Part shown: positions 9,486 through 21,470 of the stretch, piece after piece
Layout of the letters: every line of letters begins with the position of its first letter
Position numbering within the stretch: the stretch's first letter is position 1
Source: Hyphomonas jannaschiana VP2
GTDB lineage: Bacteria; Pseudomonadota; Alphaproteobacteria; Caulobacterales; Hyphomonadaceae
Direction: 5' to 3'
Length of the DNA: 64,000 nucleotides
NCBI RefSeq assembly: GCF_000685215.1
Contig: NZ_ARYJ01000006.1
Location: 173,977 to 237,976, forward strand
Position numbers and translations under genes: made by a program
Notes under the pieces: model-generated
What the model saw: only the letters and a program-made list of their open reading frames with translations
What the model was told of the DNA's origin: nothing
Databases searched by the model: none

Positions 9486-9968
9486 TTAGAACGGGATCTC
9501 GTCGTCGAGATCGTGGCTGGCAAAGCTTTCCTGCGGGCCGCTCATCTGGCGGGCACCGCCGCCACCTTGCGAGTAACCGCCGAAATCGCCACCGGCAGAC
9601 CGGCCGCCGCCTTCACCGCGGCTGTCGAGCATGGTCAGCGTGGAATTGAAGCCACGCAGCACAACCTCGGTCGTGTAGCGGTCCTGGCCATCCTTGTCCT
9701 GCCACTTGCGGGTCTCAAGCTGGCCTTCGATGTACAGTTTCGAACCTTTTTTCACATAGTTCTGAACCACGCGGACGAGACCTTCGCTGAACACGGCGAT
9801 ACGGTGCCATTCGGTCTTTTCGCGGCGCTCGCCGGTGTTCTTGTCTTTCCAGGTTTCAGACGTCGCGAGCGAGAAGCTGGCCACCTGTCCGCCGTTCTGG
9901 AACTGGCGAACCTCAGGATCCTGCCCGACATTCCCGACGAGGATGACTTTGTTCACTGATCCTGCCAT
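9486..9968 (-). CDS. ssb: Single-stranded DNA-binding protein
   Basis: The 160-residue SSB has an N-terminal OB fold beginning V-N-K-V-I-L-V-G-N, a Gly/Ser/Gln-rich linker, and the canonical acidic partner-binding tip D-D-E-I-P-F at the C-terminus. An open frame continues upstream, but the ATG at 9968 gives the conserved N-terminus. It is divergent from uvrA, and the 262-bp spacer contains a perfect GTTC-N7-GTTC LexA box, so SOS induction of both genes is likely. Linkage of ssb to uvrA is common in proteobacteria. Confidence 0.97.
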   Translation of the reverse strand: MAGSVNKVILVGNVGQDPEVRQFQNGGQVASFSLATSETWKDKNTGERREKTEWHRIAVFSEGLVRVVQNYVKKGSKLYIEGQLETRKWQDKDGQDRYTTEVVLRGFNSTLTMLDSRGEGGGRSAGGDFGGYSQGGGGARQMSGPQESFASHDLDDEIPF

Positions 9969-10118
9969 GGTTGAAACTCCGCTCCGATCTGATCCGTTTC
10001 GTATTCGATTCGACCCTTGTACCCCGACTGGGCGCCTCTGTCGCCTGCCGGGCAGCGGCCGCAGGCCCTCTGTCCACAAGAGATCGCTGCTGACACATTT
10101 TTGCAGCAGCCCAAAGAT

Positions 10119-10133
10119 GTTCATACTTTGTTC
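10119..10133. promoter_or_regulatory. LexA (SOS) box GTTC-N7-GTTC
   Basis: The sequence GTTC-ATACTTT-GTTC is an exact match to the direct-repeat LexA operator used by alphaproteobacteria. It lies in the divergent ssb-uvrA spacer, 98 bp before the uvrA start and 151 bp before the ssb start. Both neighbours are classic SOS genes. The match is seen directly; regulation is inferred. Confidence 0.85.
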
Positions 10134-10230
10134 TTGTCGTCAAGCTGGACTCGCGACACACATAAGCACTAGCACCAATCCAATTCCCGTTTTGCAGACG
10201 TAACGAGCAAAAAGCCCGAAAGTCCCCACC

Positions 10231-13263
<3,033 letters not shown>

Positions 13264-13279
13264 CGGCTGGCCGGGCGCT

Positions 13280-14224
13280 CTATTCGAAGGCGCCGAGTGT
13301 ACCTTCGCTGATCCATTCCGGATCTGTTCGCGCCGCCAGGGCGGCCGGGCCGCTGAAAATATGCATCAGCATGGATTGCGCGACCGCGAATCCCAGCACC
13401 AGAAACAGCATAGGCCCCCAGAAGACCGGGGACATCACCGCCGCCATGATCTCATCGTCAGGCGCACGGCCATCCATGAGGTCCGGCACCTGCACCGACA
13501 AGATGCCGGCGCCGAGTGCGAAAAGAAGCAGGTAGAAGGCGATCATTACCAGCGTCGCGATCAGACCCAGAACGATCCACGCGCCGAGAATCGTCCAGCC
13601 TTTTCCGCGGGTGACCCGCCAGGATTCGAAAAAGCGGATCTGTTTGTCCCGCACCGTCAGCGCGGCCGCTGCGGAGAGACGTGCCGATAACCACAGCACC
13701 AGCAACATATATCCCAGCACCAGGACGATACCGAGCAGGACCGCCAGCATCGCCGCATCCGAGCCCATAGCAAGCCCGACAGCAACCGGGATTGCGATCA
13801 TGATGGCAAAGCCGATATACATGCCAATGAACAGCGCGATCCAGATCAGTCCGACCAGCAGCAGACGGCCTTCATCAGCCCCGATACGCACACCAAAGCC
13901 TGCCCCGTGCATGTAGCGGCGCTGGTTTGCCCCTTCGAACATTACCCAGAGCAGGATGCCCAATGGCATGGTCAGCAGGCCGGCAAACGTGGTCGCCATG
14001 GACATGTTCTCCATGTCCTCGGCATATTGATCGAAGTCCCCGCCACCGGTGAATAGCTGGATATAGGCTTCATAGATCGGCCACTGCATGAAGACCGAAA
14101 AGACCTGCATCAGGCAGGCGAGCGCCGCATAGGCCAATGCGAACTTCCAGAGGAAGCCGCGCGGCCCGTCTGTTTTCGTGAAGTGGCCGACGGCATTTCC
14201 GAAATTGAACTCGATCGGGGTCAT
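13280..14224 (-). CDS. Polytopic membrane protein, tandem family member 1
   Basis: This 314-residue protein has about six to seven hydrophobic segments and no recognised catalytic motif. It shares several blocks with the gene directly upstream: W-K-F-A-L-A-Y-A near residue 26, N-Q-R-R-Y-M near 104, G-A-D-E-x-R, R-G-K-x-W-x-I-L-G-A, and L-M-H-I-F-x-G-P-A-A near the end. The two are therefore tandem paralogues. The ATG at 14224 is preferred over an upstream one at 14254, because a GAGG ribosome-binding site lies at the right distance and the upstream start would overlap the previous gene. The function is unknown. Confidence 0.75.
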   Translation of the reverse strand: MTPIEFNFGNAVGHFTKTDGPRGFLWKFALAYAALACLMQVFSVFMQWPIYEAYIQLFTGGGDFDQYAEDMENMSMATTFAGLLTMPLGILLWVMFEGANQRRYMHGAGFGVRIGADEGRLLLVGLIWIALFIGMYIGFAIMIAIPVAVGLAMGSDAAMLAVLLGIVLVLGYMLLVLWLSARLSAAAALTVRDKQIRFFESWRVTRGKGWTILGAWIVLGLIATLVMIAFYLLLFALGAGILSVQVPDLMDGRAPDDEIMAAVMSPVFWGPMLFLVLGFAVAQSMLMHIFSGPAALAARTDPEWISEGTLGAFE

Positions 14225-14234
14225 GAATTTTGCC

Positions 14235-15209
14235 TCAGTTGAATTCCTCGACACTCAGAGCATCGTCGACACTGCCACGCGGATCGTGCCGCGCGGCGAA
14301 GGCCGCAGGCCCCTGTACGAAATGCATCAGCAAACCCGACAGGAAATAGCGGATGAAGGCATAGAGCAGCAGTGCGATCGTGAGGGCCGGGGTGAACAGG
14401 CTGCGCAGCTCCGACGAATCCTCCACTCTGGATACCGAGCCCATGAAGGCGGGGGTGACCAGCATCTGGGCAATGGACCCGGCAAAGCCGACCGCCATAC
14501 CGCCCACGATTGCAAGGATCAGAAAGGCTCCGAGGATCGGCCAGAAACGGCCGCGTGACACGATCCAGGCATCACCGAACGCGATCCGGCGCTCCTTCAC
14601 GGTCATGGCAAAGACCGGCGAGAACCGTGTTGCGAAAAAGACGTAGACCGGGAACATCACCAGGAACATCAGCGCCACGATGCTCATGCGCCCCAGCATG
14701 AAGGCCACCATTTCATTTTCCGAGATGTCGCCATTCGCGAAGTCAGAGACGATGCCGAACATCGGCAGCATGACCAGGCCCGGCAGCAAATACATGAGCG
14801 ACACGCCGAGATACCAGACGACGCCAACCGCCATAATCCGTAATTCGTCGGGCCCGAACCGGATCGAAAACGCCTCATCGCGGATATAACGCCGCTGCGT
14901 CGCGGCCATGAACATTGCCCACACGACCAGGCTGGCGAGCGACCCCAGCACGATCCACGGCAGCAGCCCGCCGAACAGGCTGAAGAAAACGCTGAAAACC
15001 TGTGCCGGGTCATCGGCGCCCACACTGTCGAGCTGCTCAACCGTGTCCATGAAGCCGAAGATCGCGTCTTTGGTCAGCCAGGCGAAGAGCGCAGTCAGCA
15101 CCGTGCTGACAACCGCGAACGCCAGCGCAAATTTCCAGGGAAACGACTTTGCGTGCGCGGCCCGGAAGCCGAACATCAATGCGCCATCGAACGTAAACCG
15201 GCTGGCCAT
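14235..15209 (-). CDS. Polytopic membrane protein, tandem family member 2
   Basis: A 324-residue protein with six to seven predicted membrane segments. It is a paralogue of the following gene, sharing W-K-F-A-L-A-F-A, A-T-Q-R-R-Y-I, G-P-D-E-L-R, S-R-G-R-F-W-P-I-L-G-A and L-M-H-F-V-x-G-P-A-A-F-A-A-R-x-D-P. The start at 15209 has a GAGGGA ribosome-binding site 7 nt upstream and is preferred over the ATG at 15236. The gene lies 10 bp before the next member, so the two are probably cotranscribed. No function can be assigned. Confidence 0.75.
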   Translation of the reverse strand: MASRFTFDGALMFGFRAAHAKSFPWKFALAFAVVSTVLTALFAWLTKDAIFGFMDTVEQLDSVGADDPAQVFSVFFSLFGGLLPWIVLGSLASLVVWAMFMAATQRRYIRDEAFSIRFGPDELRIMAVGVVWYLGVSLMYLLPGLVMLPMFGIVSDFANGDISENEMVAFMLGRMSIVALMFLVMFPVYVFFATRFSPVFAMTVKERRIAFGDAWIVSRGRFWPILGAFLILAIVGGMAVGFAGSIAQMLVTPAFMGSVSRVEDSSELRSLFTPALTIALLLYAFIRYFLSGLLMHFVQGPAAFAARHDPRGSVDDALSVEEFN

Positions 15210-15263
15210 GTTGCGTCCCTCAGTCTTGCCCCACAAGCCGGGAGCTAAGCCGGTTTCGGCGGC

Positions 15264-16082
15264 TTAGGCAATGTCGGACGCCGGGTTCACCGCCCTCAGC
15301 GCGGCCACGGCCAGGCCATGGCCCGCAAGGATAAATGGCGCCTGCAGCAACAGTCCTGTCACGCCCGTGGCAAAGAGAGCGATCTCTCCCTGCCCGGCCA
15401 GGCTGACGATCGCGAGATTGGCGACATACCCCACCAGGAATGGCAGGACATGCGTGGCCAGCGAAGCCGTCCCGAAGCGCACGGCATCGCCCTTCGTCCA
15501 GCGCCAGGTGCGGAACACCATCACCCGCCCGGTCTTCACCGTGGCCGCGCCTGTCAGCAGCAGCCGGAGCGCGAGAAAGGCAAGGCCGCCGAGCCCCGTG
15601 GCATAGACGATGGACAGTGCCCAGCCATAGGGCGTCGACATCATCCCTGCCAGCGCGGCGGGGATCTGCTGGTCCGCGCCTTCCGCTGCCAGATCCACCA
15701 GGCCTGACAGCTGCAGCATCACCACGCCGAAGATGCCGACAAAGAAGAAGATGAAAAAGCTGACGAAAAAGAAGGCGAGATAAATCGCGAGATTCATGTG
15801 CATCAGGGCCATGAAGGCGCCTTTCGCATCGGGAATCATCGCCCGGTAAATCGTCAGGGAGGCCTGCACGCCTGCCAGGAACAGGACGACCAGCGCGGCG
15901 AGGGTGAGCATCGTGCCGCCAGCGCCGGTGTTGAGCGCCCATTTGTAGAATCCGCCCATAAGCGACAACAGGACCAGCCAGGGCAGCGCCGGCAGAGCCG
16001 ACTTTGCCGCCAGGCGCCAGGCCTCGACAATCAGGTCAGGTATGGACGGCGACGCGGCCGGGGGTGACGTGTTTGACTCCAT
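15264..16082 (-). CDS. Polytopic membrane protein, tandem family member 3
   Basis: A 272-residue hydrophobic protein with six or so membrane segments. One is an unusually Phe-rich helix around residues 105-120. A cytoplasmic-type segment [10 protein letters not shown] corresponds in position to the S-W-R-V-T-R-G-K block of the two downstream genes, so it is probably a distant member of the same family. The ATG at 16082 gives the membrane protein; the much longer frame reaching 17126 is the antisense of trmFO and is not real. The gene is divergent from trmFO. The function is unknown. Confidence 0.7.
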   Translation of the reverse strand: MESNTSPPAASPSIPDLIVEAWRLAAKSALPALPWLVLLSLMGGFYKWALNTGAGGTMLTLAALVVLFLAGVQASLTIYRAMIPDAKGAFMALMHMNLAIYLAFFFVSFFIFFFVGIFGVVMLQLSGLVDLAAEGADQQIPAALAGMMSTPYGWALSIVYATGLGGLAFLALRLLLTGAATVKTGRVMVFRTWRWTKGDAVRFGTASLATHVLPFLVGYVANLAIVSLAGQGEIALFATGVTGLLLQAPFILAGHGLAVAALRAVNPASDIA

Positions 16083-16160
16083 GCAGAATGCCTTAGCGCT
16101 CCCAGCCGCAGCCGCAAACCCCGTCTTGACGGAAGCGGCCGGCCTGCGCATGTCCGGCGC

Positions 16161-17561
16161 ATGAGCATCAAACCCATTCATATCGTCGGCGGCGGCATGG
16201 CCGGATCGGAAGCAACCTGGCAGGCGGCGAATGCCGGCGTGCCTGTGATCCTGCACGAAATGCGCGGCGTGAAGGGCACCGACGCCCACCAGACCGACAA
16301 GCTGGCAGAGCTGGTCTGTTCGAACTCCTTCCGCTCCGACGATCACACATCCAACGCTGTCGGCGTGCTGCACGAAGAGATGCGCCGCGCGAACGGGCTG
16401 ATCATTTCGACCGCAGCAGAACACCAGGTGCCGGCCGGCAGTGCGCTCGCCGTCGACCGGGAAGGCTTTGCCGAAGCGGTCACCGCCAAACTGGAAGCGC
16501 ATCCGAATGTCACCATCGTGCGCGAAGAGATTACCGGCATCCCGCCGGAGGACTGGGACAGCGTCATCATCGCGACCGGCCCGCTGACCTCCATCGCCCT
16601 CGCCGAAGCGATCCACGCCCACACAGGCGAAGACGATCTCGCCTTCTTCGATGCCATTGCGCCGATCGTCTATTTCGACAGCATCGACATGAACAAGGCC
16701 TGGCGCCAGAGCCGTTACGACAAGCCGGGCCCCGGCGGCGACACGGCTGCCTATATCAACTGTCCGCTGTCGGAAGAGCAATACAATGCCTTCATCGACG
16801 CGCTGATCGCAGGCGAGAAGACGGAGTTCCGCGACTGGGAAAAGGATACCCCCTATTTCGAAGGCTGCCTGCCGATCGAGGTGATGGCAGAGCGCGGCCG
16901 CGAGACGCTGCGCTTCGGACCGATGAAACCGGTCGGCCTGACCAATCCGCACCAGCCGGATGTGAAGGCCCATGCCATCGTCCAGCTGCGCCAGGACAAT
17001 GCCCTCGGCACGCTGTGGAACATGGTCGGCTTCCAGACCAAGCTGAAATACGGCGCCCAGACGGACATCTTCCGCATGATCCCCGGCCTTGAAAAGGCAG
17101 AGTTCGCGCGCCTTGGCGGCATTCACCGCAACACCTTCCTGAACTCACCGAAACTGCTGGACGCGCAGCTTCGCATGAAGTCCATGCCGCGCCTGCGCTT
17201 TGCCGGTCAGGTGACCGGCGTCGAAGGCTATGTCGAAAGCGCGGCCATGGGCCTGCTGGCCGGTCGTTTTGCTGCGGCGGAGCGGCTTGGCCGGACGCTG
17301 GATGCCCCGCCGCCGACCACAGCGCTCGGCGCGCTCGTCACCCACATCACGGGCGGGCACCTTGAAGGCAAGCAGACCTTCCAGCCGATGAATGTCAATT
17401 TCGGCCTCTTCCCGGACATCGAGGATTTCCCGAAAAAGGACGAGAACGGAAAGCGCCTGCGTGGCAAGGCCAAGGGCCGCGCCAAGAAAGGTGCTCAAGC
17501 CGCCCGCGCCCTGCAGGACATTGATGGCTGGCTGGCAGCGCAGTCGGCAGAGACCGTCTAA
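16161..17561 (+). CDS. trmFO: Methylenetetrahydrofolate-tRNA (uracil-54-C5) methyltransferase TrmFO
   Basis: A 466-residue folate- and FAD-dependent enzyme that makes ribothymidine at position 54 of tRNA. The FAD-binding motif G-G-G-M-A-G-S-E-A is near the N-terminus. It is followed by the family-specific H-E-M-R-G block and the C-S-N-S-F-R-S-D segment holding the catalytic-site Cys, with G-Q-V-T-G-V-E-G-Y near residue 355. The C-terminus is extended by a Lys/Arg-rich segment. It is divergent from a membrane-protein gene and its stop overlaps the convergent squalene-synthase-like gene by 4 bp. Confidence 0.96.
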   Translation: MSIKPIHIVGGGMAGSEATWQAANAGVPVILHEMRGVKGTDAHQTDKLAELVCSNSFRSDDHTSNAVGVLHEEMRRANGLIISTAAEHQVPAGSALAVDREGFAEAVTAKLEAHPNVTIVREEITGIPPEDWDSVIIATGPLTSIALAEAIHAHTGEDDLAFFDAIAPIVYFDSIDMNKAWRQSRYDKPGPGGDTAAYINCPLSEEQYNAFIDALIAGEKTEFRDWEKDTPYFEGCLPIEVMAERGRETLRFGPMKPVGLTNPHQPDVKAHAIVQLRQDNALGTLWNMVGFQTKLKYGAQTDIFRMIPGLEKAEFARLGGIHRNTFLNSPKLLDAQLRMKSMPRLRFAGQVTGVEGYVESAAMGLLAGRFAAAERLGRTLDAPPPTTALGALVTHITGGHLEGKQTFQPMNVNFGLFPDIEDFPKKDENGKRLRGKAKGRAKKGAQAARALQDIDGWLAAQSAETV

Positions 17562-18208
17562 ACCTGCCCCGTCCGGATGGCTTTCAGGATGCTGAGGCGT
17601 TTGGTGACCGCGTTCGGCTCGCCCTTTTCGCTATAGTGCTTGCGCAGGCGGTAATGGGCGACGGCCGGGCGGATGGATTTCGGCACCGACTTTACATGCG
17701 GGCCGAAAGCTTTCGTCTCTGACCGGCGGAGCGCGGCATAGGCGGGGGCCACATCGCGGATTTCCTCGGCCCAGTCGTGATGGCTGGCCAGCAGGCTTGC
17801 TGCGATCAAAGCAAGCCAGGCTTCCGGTTCCTGACTGCGATCCTGCGCAACGAAGGCCGCCTCATAGCCATCGACCAGCCGCTGCATCGCGCCGGGCTTC
17901 AGCCGGCCGGCGGCGACCTCTTCTGCCAGAGCGAGGCAGACATCGTGTTCGCGGGCCGGCTTGCCTTCGTCCAGCTCGTTGAGCGCCTCGCGCCACCACT
18001 GAAAGCGGATCAGGCCCAGCGTCTCTTCGGAGACGGCCAGCCTGACCCGGGCCAGTTCATAGGCCAGCGCATAGAGCGCCGTCAGCGCCTGGCGCTGGGC
18101 TGCGGGCGCGTAGCGGCTGGAGATCCAGCGGTCCTCATCGACCTTGCGCACGCGCTTGTCGATTGCGGCCCACTGTGATTTGGAGAGGGGGTTGGTTGTG
18201 TTCGGCAT
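17558..18208 (-). CDS. Squalene/phytoene synthase-family protein (NDUFAF6-like)
   Basis: A 216-residue protein matching the short alphaproteobacterial branch of the squalene/phytoene synthase fold. It starts with an R-W-I-S-S-R-Y-A-P region and has A-L-Y-A-L-A-Y-E-L and R-F-Q-W-W-R-E-A-L. The two D-x-x-x-D prenyl-diphosphate motifs of true synthases are not clear. The mitochondrial relative NDUFAF6 is a complex I assembly factor, so an assembly role is possible. Start codons at 18208 and 18217 are both plausible; the longer frame to 18283 would run into sodB. Confidence 0.72.
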   Translation of the reverse strand: MPNTTNPLSKSQWAAIDKRVRKVDEDRWISSRYAPAAQRQALTALYALAYELARVRLAVSEETLGLIRFQWWREALNELDEGKPAREHDVCLALAEEVAAGRLKPGAMQRLVDGYEAAFVAQDRSQEPEAWLALIAASLLASHHDWAEEIRDVAPAYAALRRSETKAFGPHVKSVPKSIRPAVAHYRLRKHYSEKGEPNAVTKRLSILKAIRTGQV

Positions 18209-18272
18209 GGAACCCATATGTCGGATGACGCGCTTATCTACCAGATACCTACCTGCAAGAAAGGAATTCCAG

Positions 18273-18881
18273 ATGGCATTCACACTTCCCGATCTTCCCT
18301 ATGGGCGCGATGCTTTGGCGCCGCACATTTCCGAACAGACCCTGAATTTCCACCATGGCAAGCACCATCAGGCCTATGTGACGAACCTGAACGGCCTGAT
18401 CGAAGGCACTGACCTCGAAGGCAAGTCGCTCGAAGACATCATCAAGGTCGCCGCAGCAGACGCATCGAAGGCCGGCCTGTTCAACAACGCCGCTCAGGTT
18501 TGGAACCACACCTTCTACTGGCACTCCATGAAGCCAGGTGGCGGTGGCAAGCCGCACGGCAAGGCCGCTGAACTGATCGACCGCGACCTTGGCGGCTATG
18601 ACGAGTTCGTCAAAGCGTTCAAGGCGGCTGGTGGCGGCCAGTTCGGTTCCGGCTGGGCCTGGCTGGTCCTGAAAGGTGGCAAGCTGGCCATCACCAAGAC
18701 TCCGAACGCCGAAACCCCGCTGACCGAAGACGGCACGACCCCGCTCCTGACCATGGATGTGTGGGAACACGCCTATTATCTCGACTATCAGAACTCCCGT
18801 CCGAACTATATGGACACCTTCCTGAACAGCCTGGTGAACTGGGACTTCGTGAACCAGAACCTCGCTGACGCGGGCGCCTAA
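18273..18881 (+). CDS. sodB: Iron superoxide dismutase
   Basis: A 202-residue Fe-type superoxide dismutase that converts superoxide to hydrogen peroxide and oxygen. The helix [10 protein letters not shown] (from residue 27) contains the first metal His, N-H-T-F-Y-W the second, and D-V-W-E-H-A-Y-Y near residue 160 the metal-binding Asp and His. The start at 18273 has an AAGGAA ribosome-binding site at normal spacing and gives the conserved N-terminus F-x-L-P-x-L-P-Y; the frame upstream is antisense to the neighbouring gene. Lack of a signal peptide indicates a cytoplasmic enzyme. Confidence 0.97.
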   Translation: MAFTLPDLPYGRDALAPHISEQTLNFHHGKHHQAYVTNLNGLIEGTDLEGKSLEDIIKVAAADASKAGLFNNAAQVWNHTFYWHSMKPGGGGKPHGKAAELIDRDLGGYDEFVKAFKAAGGGQFGSGWAWLVLKGGKLAITKTPNAETPLTEDGTTPLLTMDVWEHAYYLDYQNSRPNYMDTFLNSLVNWDFVNQNLADAGA

Positions 18882-18889
18882 TTGAGGTA

Positions 18890-18919
18890 GGGTCCCCGCG
18901 AGAAATGTCGTGGGGACCC
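18890..18919 (+). promoter_or_regulatory. Hairpin just before the zinc-ribbon gene
   Basis: A 12-bp stem (GGGTCCCCGCGA paired with TCGTGGGGACCC, one G-T wobble) with loop GAAATG begins 8 bp after the sodB stop and ends 4 bp before the ATG of the zinc-ribbon gene. There is no U tail, so a simple intrinsic terminator is unlikely. It covers the place where a ribosome-binding site would be, so it could end sodB mRNA, limit translation of the next gene, or both. Confidence 0.5.
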
Positions 18920-18923
18920 GACC

Positions 18924-19601
18924 ATGTTCTGTACGCAGTGCGGCCGAAAATTCGGCGAGACTGACAGATTTTGCGCCCAGTGCGGCGCGCCGAAAGCCGG
19001 CGCTGAAGCGGCTCCCCCCCAACCTCCCCCTGTACCAGAAACCGATCCGTCGCTTGACTGGCGCGCCTCCATGGTGCCGCGCGAGATCATGGGGCATCCC
19101 GACGTCCGCGCGCGGATCGAGGCGGTCACCGGCGAAAACCCAAGAGGCATGTCGGCCGAGCAATTCTATGAGTTTGCCCGGCCTGTCATGGCGATCACCG
19201 GCGCCGGTCCTGTCCCGCCGCTCAAACTCATCAAGGACATCTCCCTGCCGATCTCCGCAAGGCTGGGCATGAAAACCAGCCGGGACACGTCGCAGGGCTT
19301 CCGCAACACATTCGGCGAGACGCTGGCCGCCGTGCTTTGCTCCCTCGCCAGCCGCAGCCAGCCGCTCGAAGACATCACCGAAGCCACCAATGGCTGTGTT
19401 ATCCGCTCGAAAATGCTGTCTTCGATCTGGTCCTGGGAAGGGGACCTGATCATCACACTGGAAGCCAAGGAGGAAGGCACGTTGATGAGCGCTGCCATCA
19501 CCGTTCCGGGGCAGCTTTCTGACATGGGCCAGTCCAAGCGTGTCCTGAAGGCGCTGGTGGAAGATGTGATGAAGTATCGCGACACGCCGGCCGGAGGCTG
19601 A
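18924..19601 (+). CDS. Zinc-ribbon protein of unknown function
   Basis: A 225-residue protein starting with a short zinc ribbon (C3-x2-C6 and C17-x2-C20, the second being C-A-Q-C-G), followed by a Pro-rich linker. The rest is a soluble alpha/beta region with no recognised motif and no membrane segment. No clear ribosome-binding site precedes the ATG; instead a strong hairpin ends 4 bp upstream. A second frame in the same span is a shadow. The zinc ribbon suggests RNA, DNA or protein binding, but no specific role can be assigned. Confidence 0.7.
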   Translation: MFCTQCGRKFGETDRFCAQCGAPKAGAEAAPPQPPPVPETDPSLDWRASMVPREIMGHPDVRARIEAVTGENPRGMSAEQFYEFARPVMAITGAGPVPPLKLIKDISLPISARLGMKTSRDTSQGFRNTFGETLAAVLCSLASRSQPLEDITEATNGCVIRSKMLSSIWSWEGDLIITLEAKEEGTLMSAAITVPGQLSDMGQSKRVLKALVEDVMKYRDTPAGG

Positions 19602-19783
19602 CTCCCGGTCCTGAACGCAGGCTCTTCACCTCAGCCCCGAAATACACTATGTGCAGCGCACAAGACGCTCCGGGCATGGAAAGCGCCCGGTCCGTGGAAC
19701 GCACATGGGTGTGCGGAAAGCGGAATGTTGGCGGCCATTCGGGCTGCACCGGGTAACAACTTCCATCTCAGGAACGACAGACA

Positions 19784-21394
19784 TTGACTGAAAAAACATT
19801 CGCCGACCTCGGGCTTGGCCCGAACATTCTCAAAGCCCTGGACGAGTCGGGCTACACGCATCCGACGCCGATCCAGGCTGAAGCCATCCCGCATGTACTG
19901 AGTGGCGGAGACGTCACAGGCATCGCCCAGACCGGCACCGGCAAGACGGCTGCCTTCGTGCTGCCGATGATCCACCGCCTGGCCCGTGGCCGTGCCCGGG
20001 CCCGCATGCCGCGCTGCCTGATCCTCTGCCCGACGCGCGAACTCGCTGCGCAGGTTGCCGAGAGTTTCGAAAAATACGGCAAGTATCTGAAGCTCACCAT
20101 GGCGCTGCTGATCGGCGGGGTCAGCTTCAAGGAGCAGGAAGGCCTGCTGCAACGCGGCGTGGACGTGCTGATTGCCACGCCGGGCCGCCTGCTCGACCAG
20201 TTCGACCGCGGCAAGCTGCTGCTGATGGGCGTGGAATATTTCATCATCGACGAAGCCGACCGCATGCTCGACATGGGCTTCATTCCGGACATCGAGAAGA
20301 TCTGCGCCAAGCTGCCGCCGCGCCGCCAGACGCTGCTCTTCTCCGCCACCTTCCCGACCGATATTCAGCGCCTGGCGAAAACCTTCCAGCGCGATCCGGT
20401 CAAGATTGAAGTCGCCCGTCCGACTGATGCCGCAACCACGATCACCCAGCATGTTGTCCACCTGCCGACCGACAGCGCCAAGGCCAAGCGCACGGCGCTG
20501 CGCCGCGTGATCGAGTCGCGTGATGTGAAAAACGGCATCGTCTTCTGCAACCGCAAGGTCGAGGTCGACATCGTGGCGGCATCGCTGACCAAGCATGGCC
20601 ATGACGCCGCGCCGATCCATGGCGACCTGCCGCAATCCATCCGGACCGAAACGCTCCAGAAATTCCGTGACGGCGACCTGAAACTGCTCGTCGCCTCTGA
20701 TGTTGCGGCCCGCGGACTCGACATTCCGGATGTCGGCCATGTCTTCAACTACGCCCCGCCGCCGAAGGATGAAGACTATATCCACCGGATCGGCCGCACG
20801 GGCCGCGCCGGGCGCACCGGCGAGAGCTTCACGCTGGTCTCCCCGGATGATGAGAAATCCTGGGGCTTTGTCCTCAAGATGATCAACAAGGATGTCGAAG
20901 AGTACATGCCGGAAGGCCTGCTCGAAGAAATCGAAAACCTGCCGCCGGAAGAAAAATCCGGGCGCGGGCGCCGTGGCAGCAGCCGCGATGGCGGACGCAG
21001 CCGGGGCGGGCGCGGTGAGCGGACGCGCGGCGGAAGCCGCAGCCGCAGCCGCCGCGAGGAAACGCAGCAGGACGACGCGGAAACCGCGAAGGCCTCCGAA
21101 CAGGCGGACACGCCTGTGACAGAAGACGCACCGGCCAAGCCGGAAACAACGGCAAAATCCGACAAACCGGAAAAGGCCGCAAAGACCGGGAAAGCTGAGC
21201 AGCCAGAGAAGTCCGAGAAGTCAGAGAAATCTGAAAAGCCGGAAAAGTCTGAAAAACCGAAGCGCGAACGCGCCGAGCGCAAGGACAAGCCGAAACGTGA
21301 CCGCAAACGCAAGGATGACGATCTCATCCTGGATCCGGCCCCGGAAAACGTCAAAGGCTTCGGCAACGACATCCCGGCCTTCCTGAAGCGCTAA
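19784..21394 (+). CDS. DEAD-box ATP-dependent RNA helicase (RhlE-like)
   Basis: A 536-residue RNA helicase with Q motif (T-P-I-Q-A-E-A-I-P), Walker A (A-Q-T-G-T-G-K-T), D-E-A-D, S-A-T and H-R-I-G-R-T-G-R, covering residues 1 to about 375. The C-terminal 150 residues are low complexity: an RGG/Ser-Arg-rich segment, then a charged segment with repeats of E-K-S and E-K-P. The start is a TTG at 19784 with AGGA upstream, giving the conserved F-A-D-L-G-L N-terminus. RGG tails bind RNA or drive condensation in related helicases. It ends at a strong bidirectional terminator. Confidence 0.93.
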   Translation: MTEKTFADLGLGPNILKALDESGYTHPTPIQAEAIPHVLSGGDVTGIAQTGTGKTAAFVLPMIHRLARGRARARMPRCLILCPTRELAAQVAESFEKYGKYLKLTMALLIGGVSFKEQEGLLQRGVDVLIATPGRLLDQFDRGKLLLMGVEYFIIDEADRMLDMGFIPDIEKICAKLPPRRQTLLFSATFPTDIQRLAKTFQRDPVKIEVARPTDAATTITQHVVHLPTDSAKAKRTALRRVIESRDVKNGIVFCNRKVEVDIVAASLTKHGHDAAPIHGDLPQSIRTETLQKFRDGDLKLLVASDVAARGLDIPDVGHVFNYAPPPKDEDYIHRIGRTGRAGRTGESFTLVSPDDEKSWGFVLKMINKDVEEYMPEGLLEEIENLPPEEKSGRGRRGSSRDGGRSRGGRGERTRGGSRSRSRREETQQDDAETAKASEQADTPVTEDAPAKPETTAKSDKPEKAAKTGKAEQPEKSEKSEKSEKPEKSEKPKRERAERKDKPKRDRKRKDDDLILDPAPENVKGFGNDIPAFLKR

Positions 21395-21420
21395 GCGCTT
21401 CCAGCCAGAACCTGACAAAA

Positions 21421-21457
21421 AGAGCCCCTCATCCGTGCGGACGAGGGGCTCTTTTTG
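21421..21457. terminator. Bidirectional intrinsic terminator
   Basis: A perfect 10-bp stem (AGAGCCCCTC and GAGGGGCTCT, 21421-21430 and 21443-21452) is followed by TTTTT and preceded by AAAAA. It can therefore end transcription of the helicase gene and of the convergent aldehyde dehydrogenase gene. Confidence 0.9.
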
Positions 21458-21470
21458 TTGGTTGAGGGGG

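Noticed and set aside
16083..17126. N-terminal 348 codons in frame with the third tandem membrane protein
   Set aside because: This part is the antisense of trmFO. The membrane protein has its own ATG at 16082, and the extension is unlike its family members.
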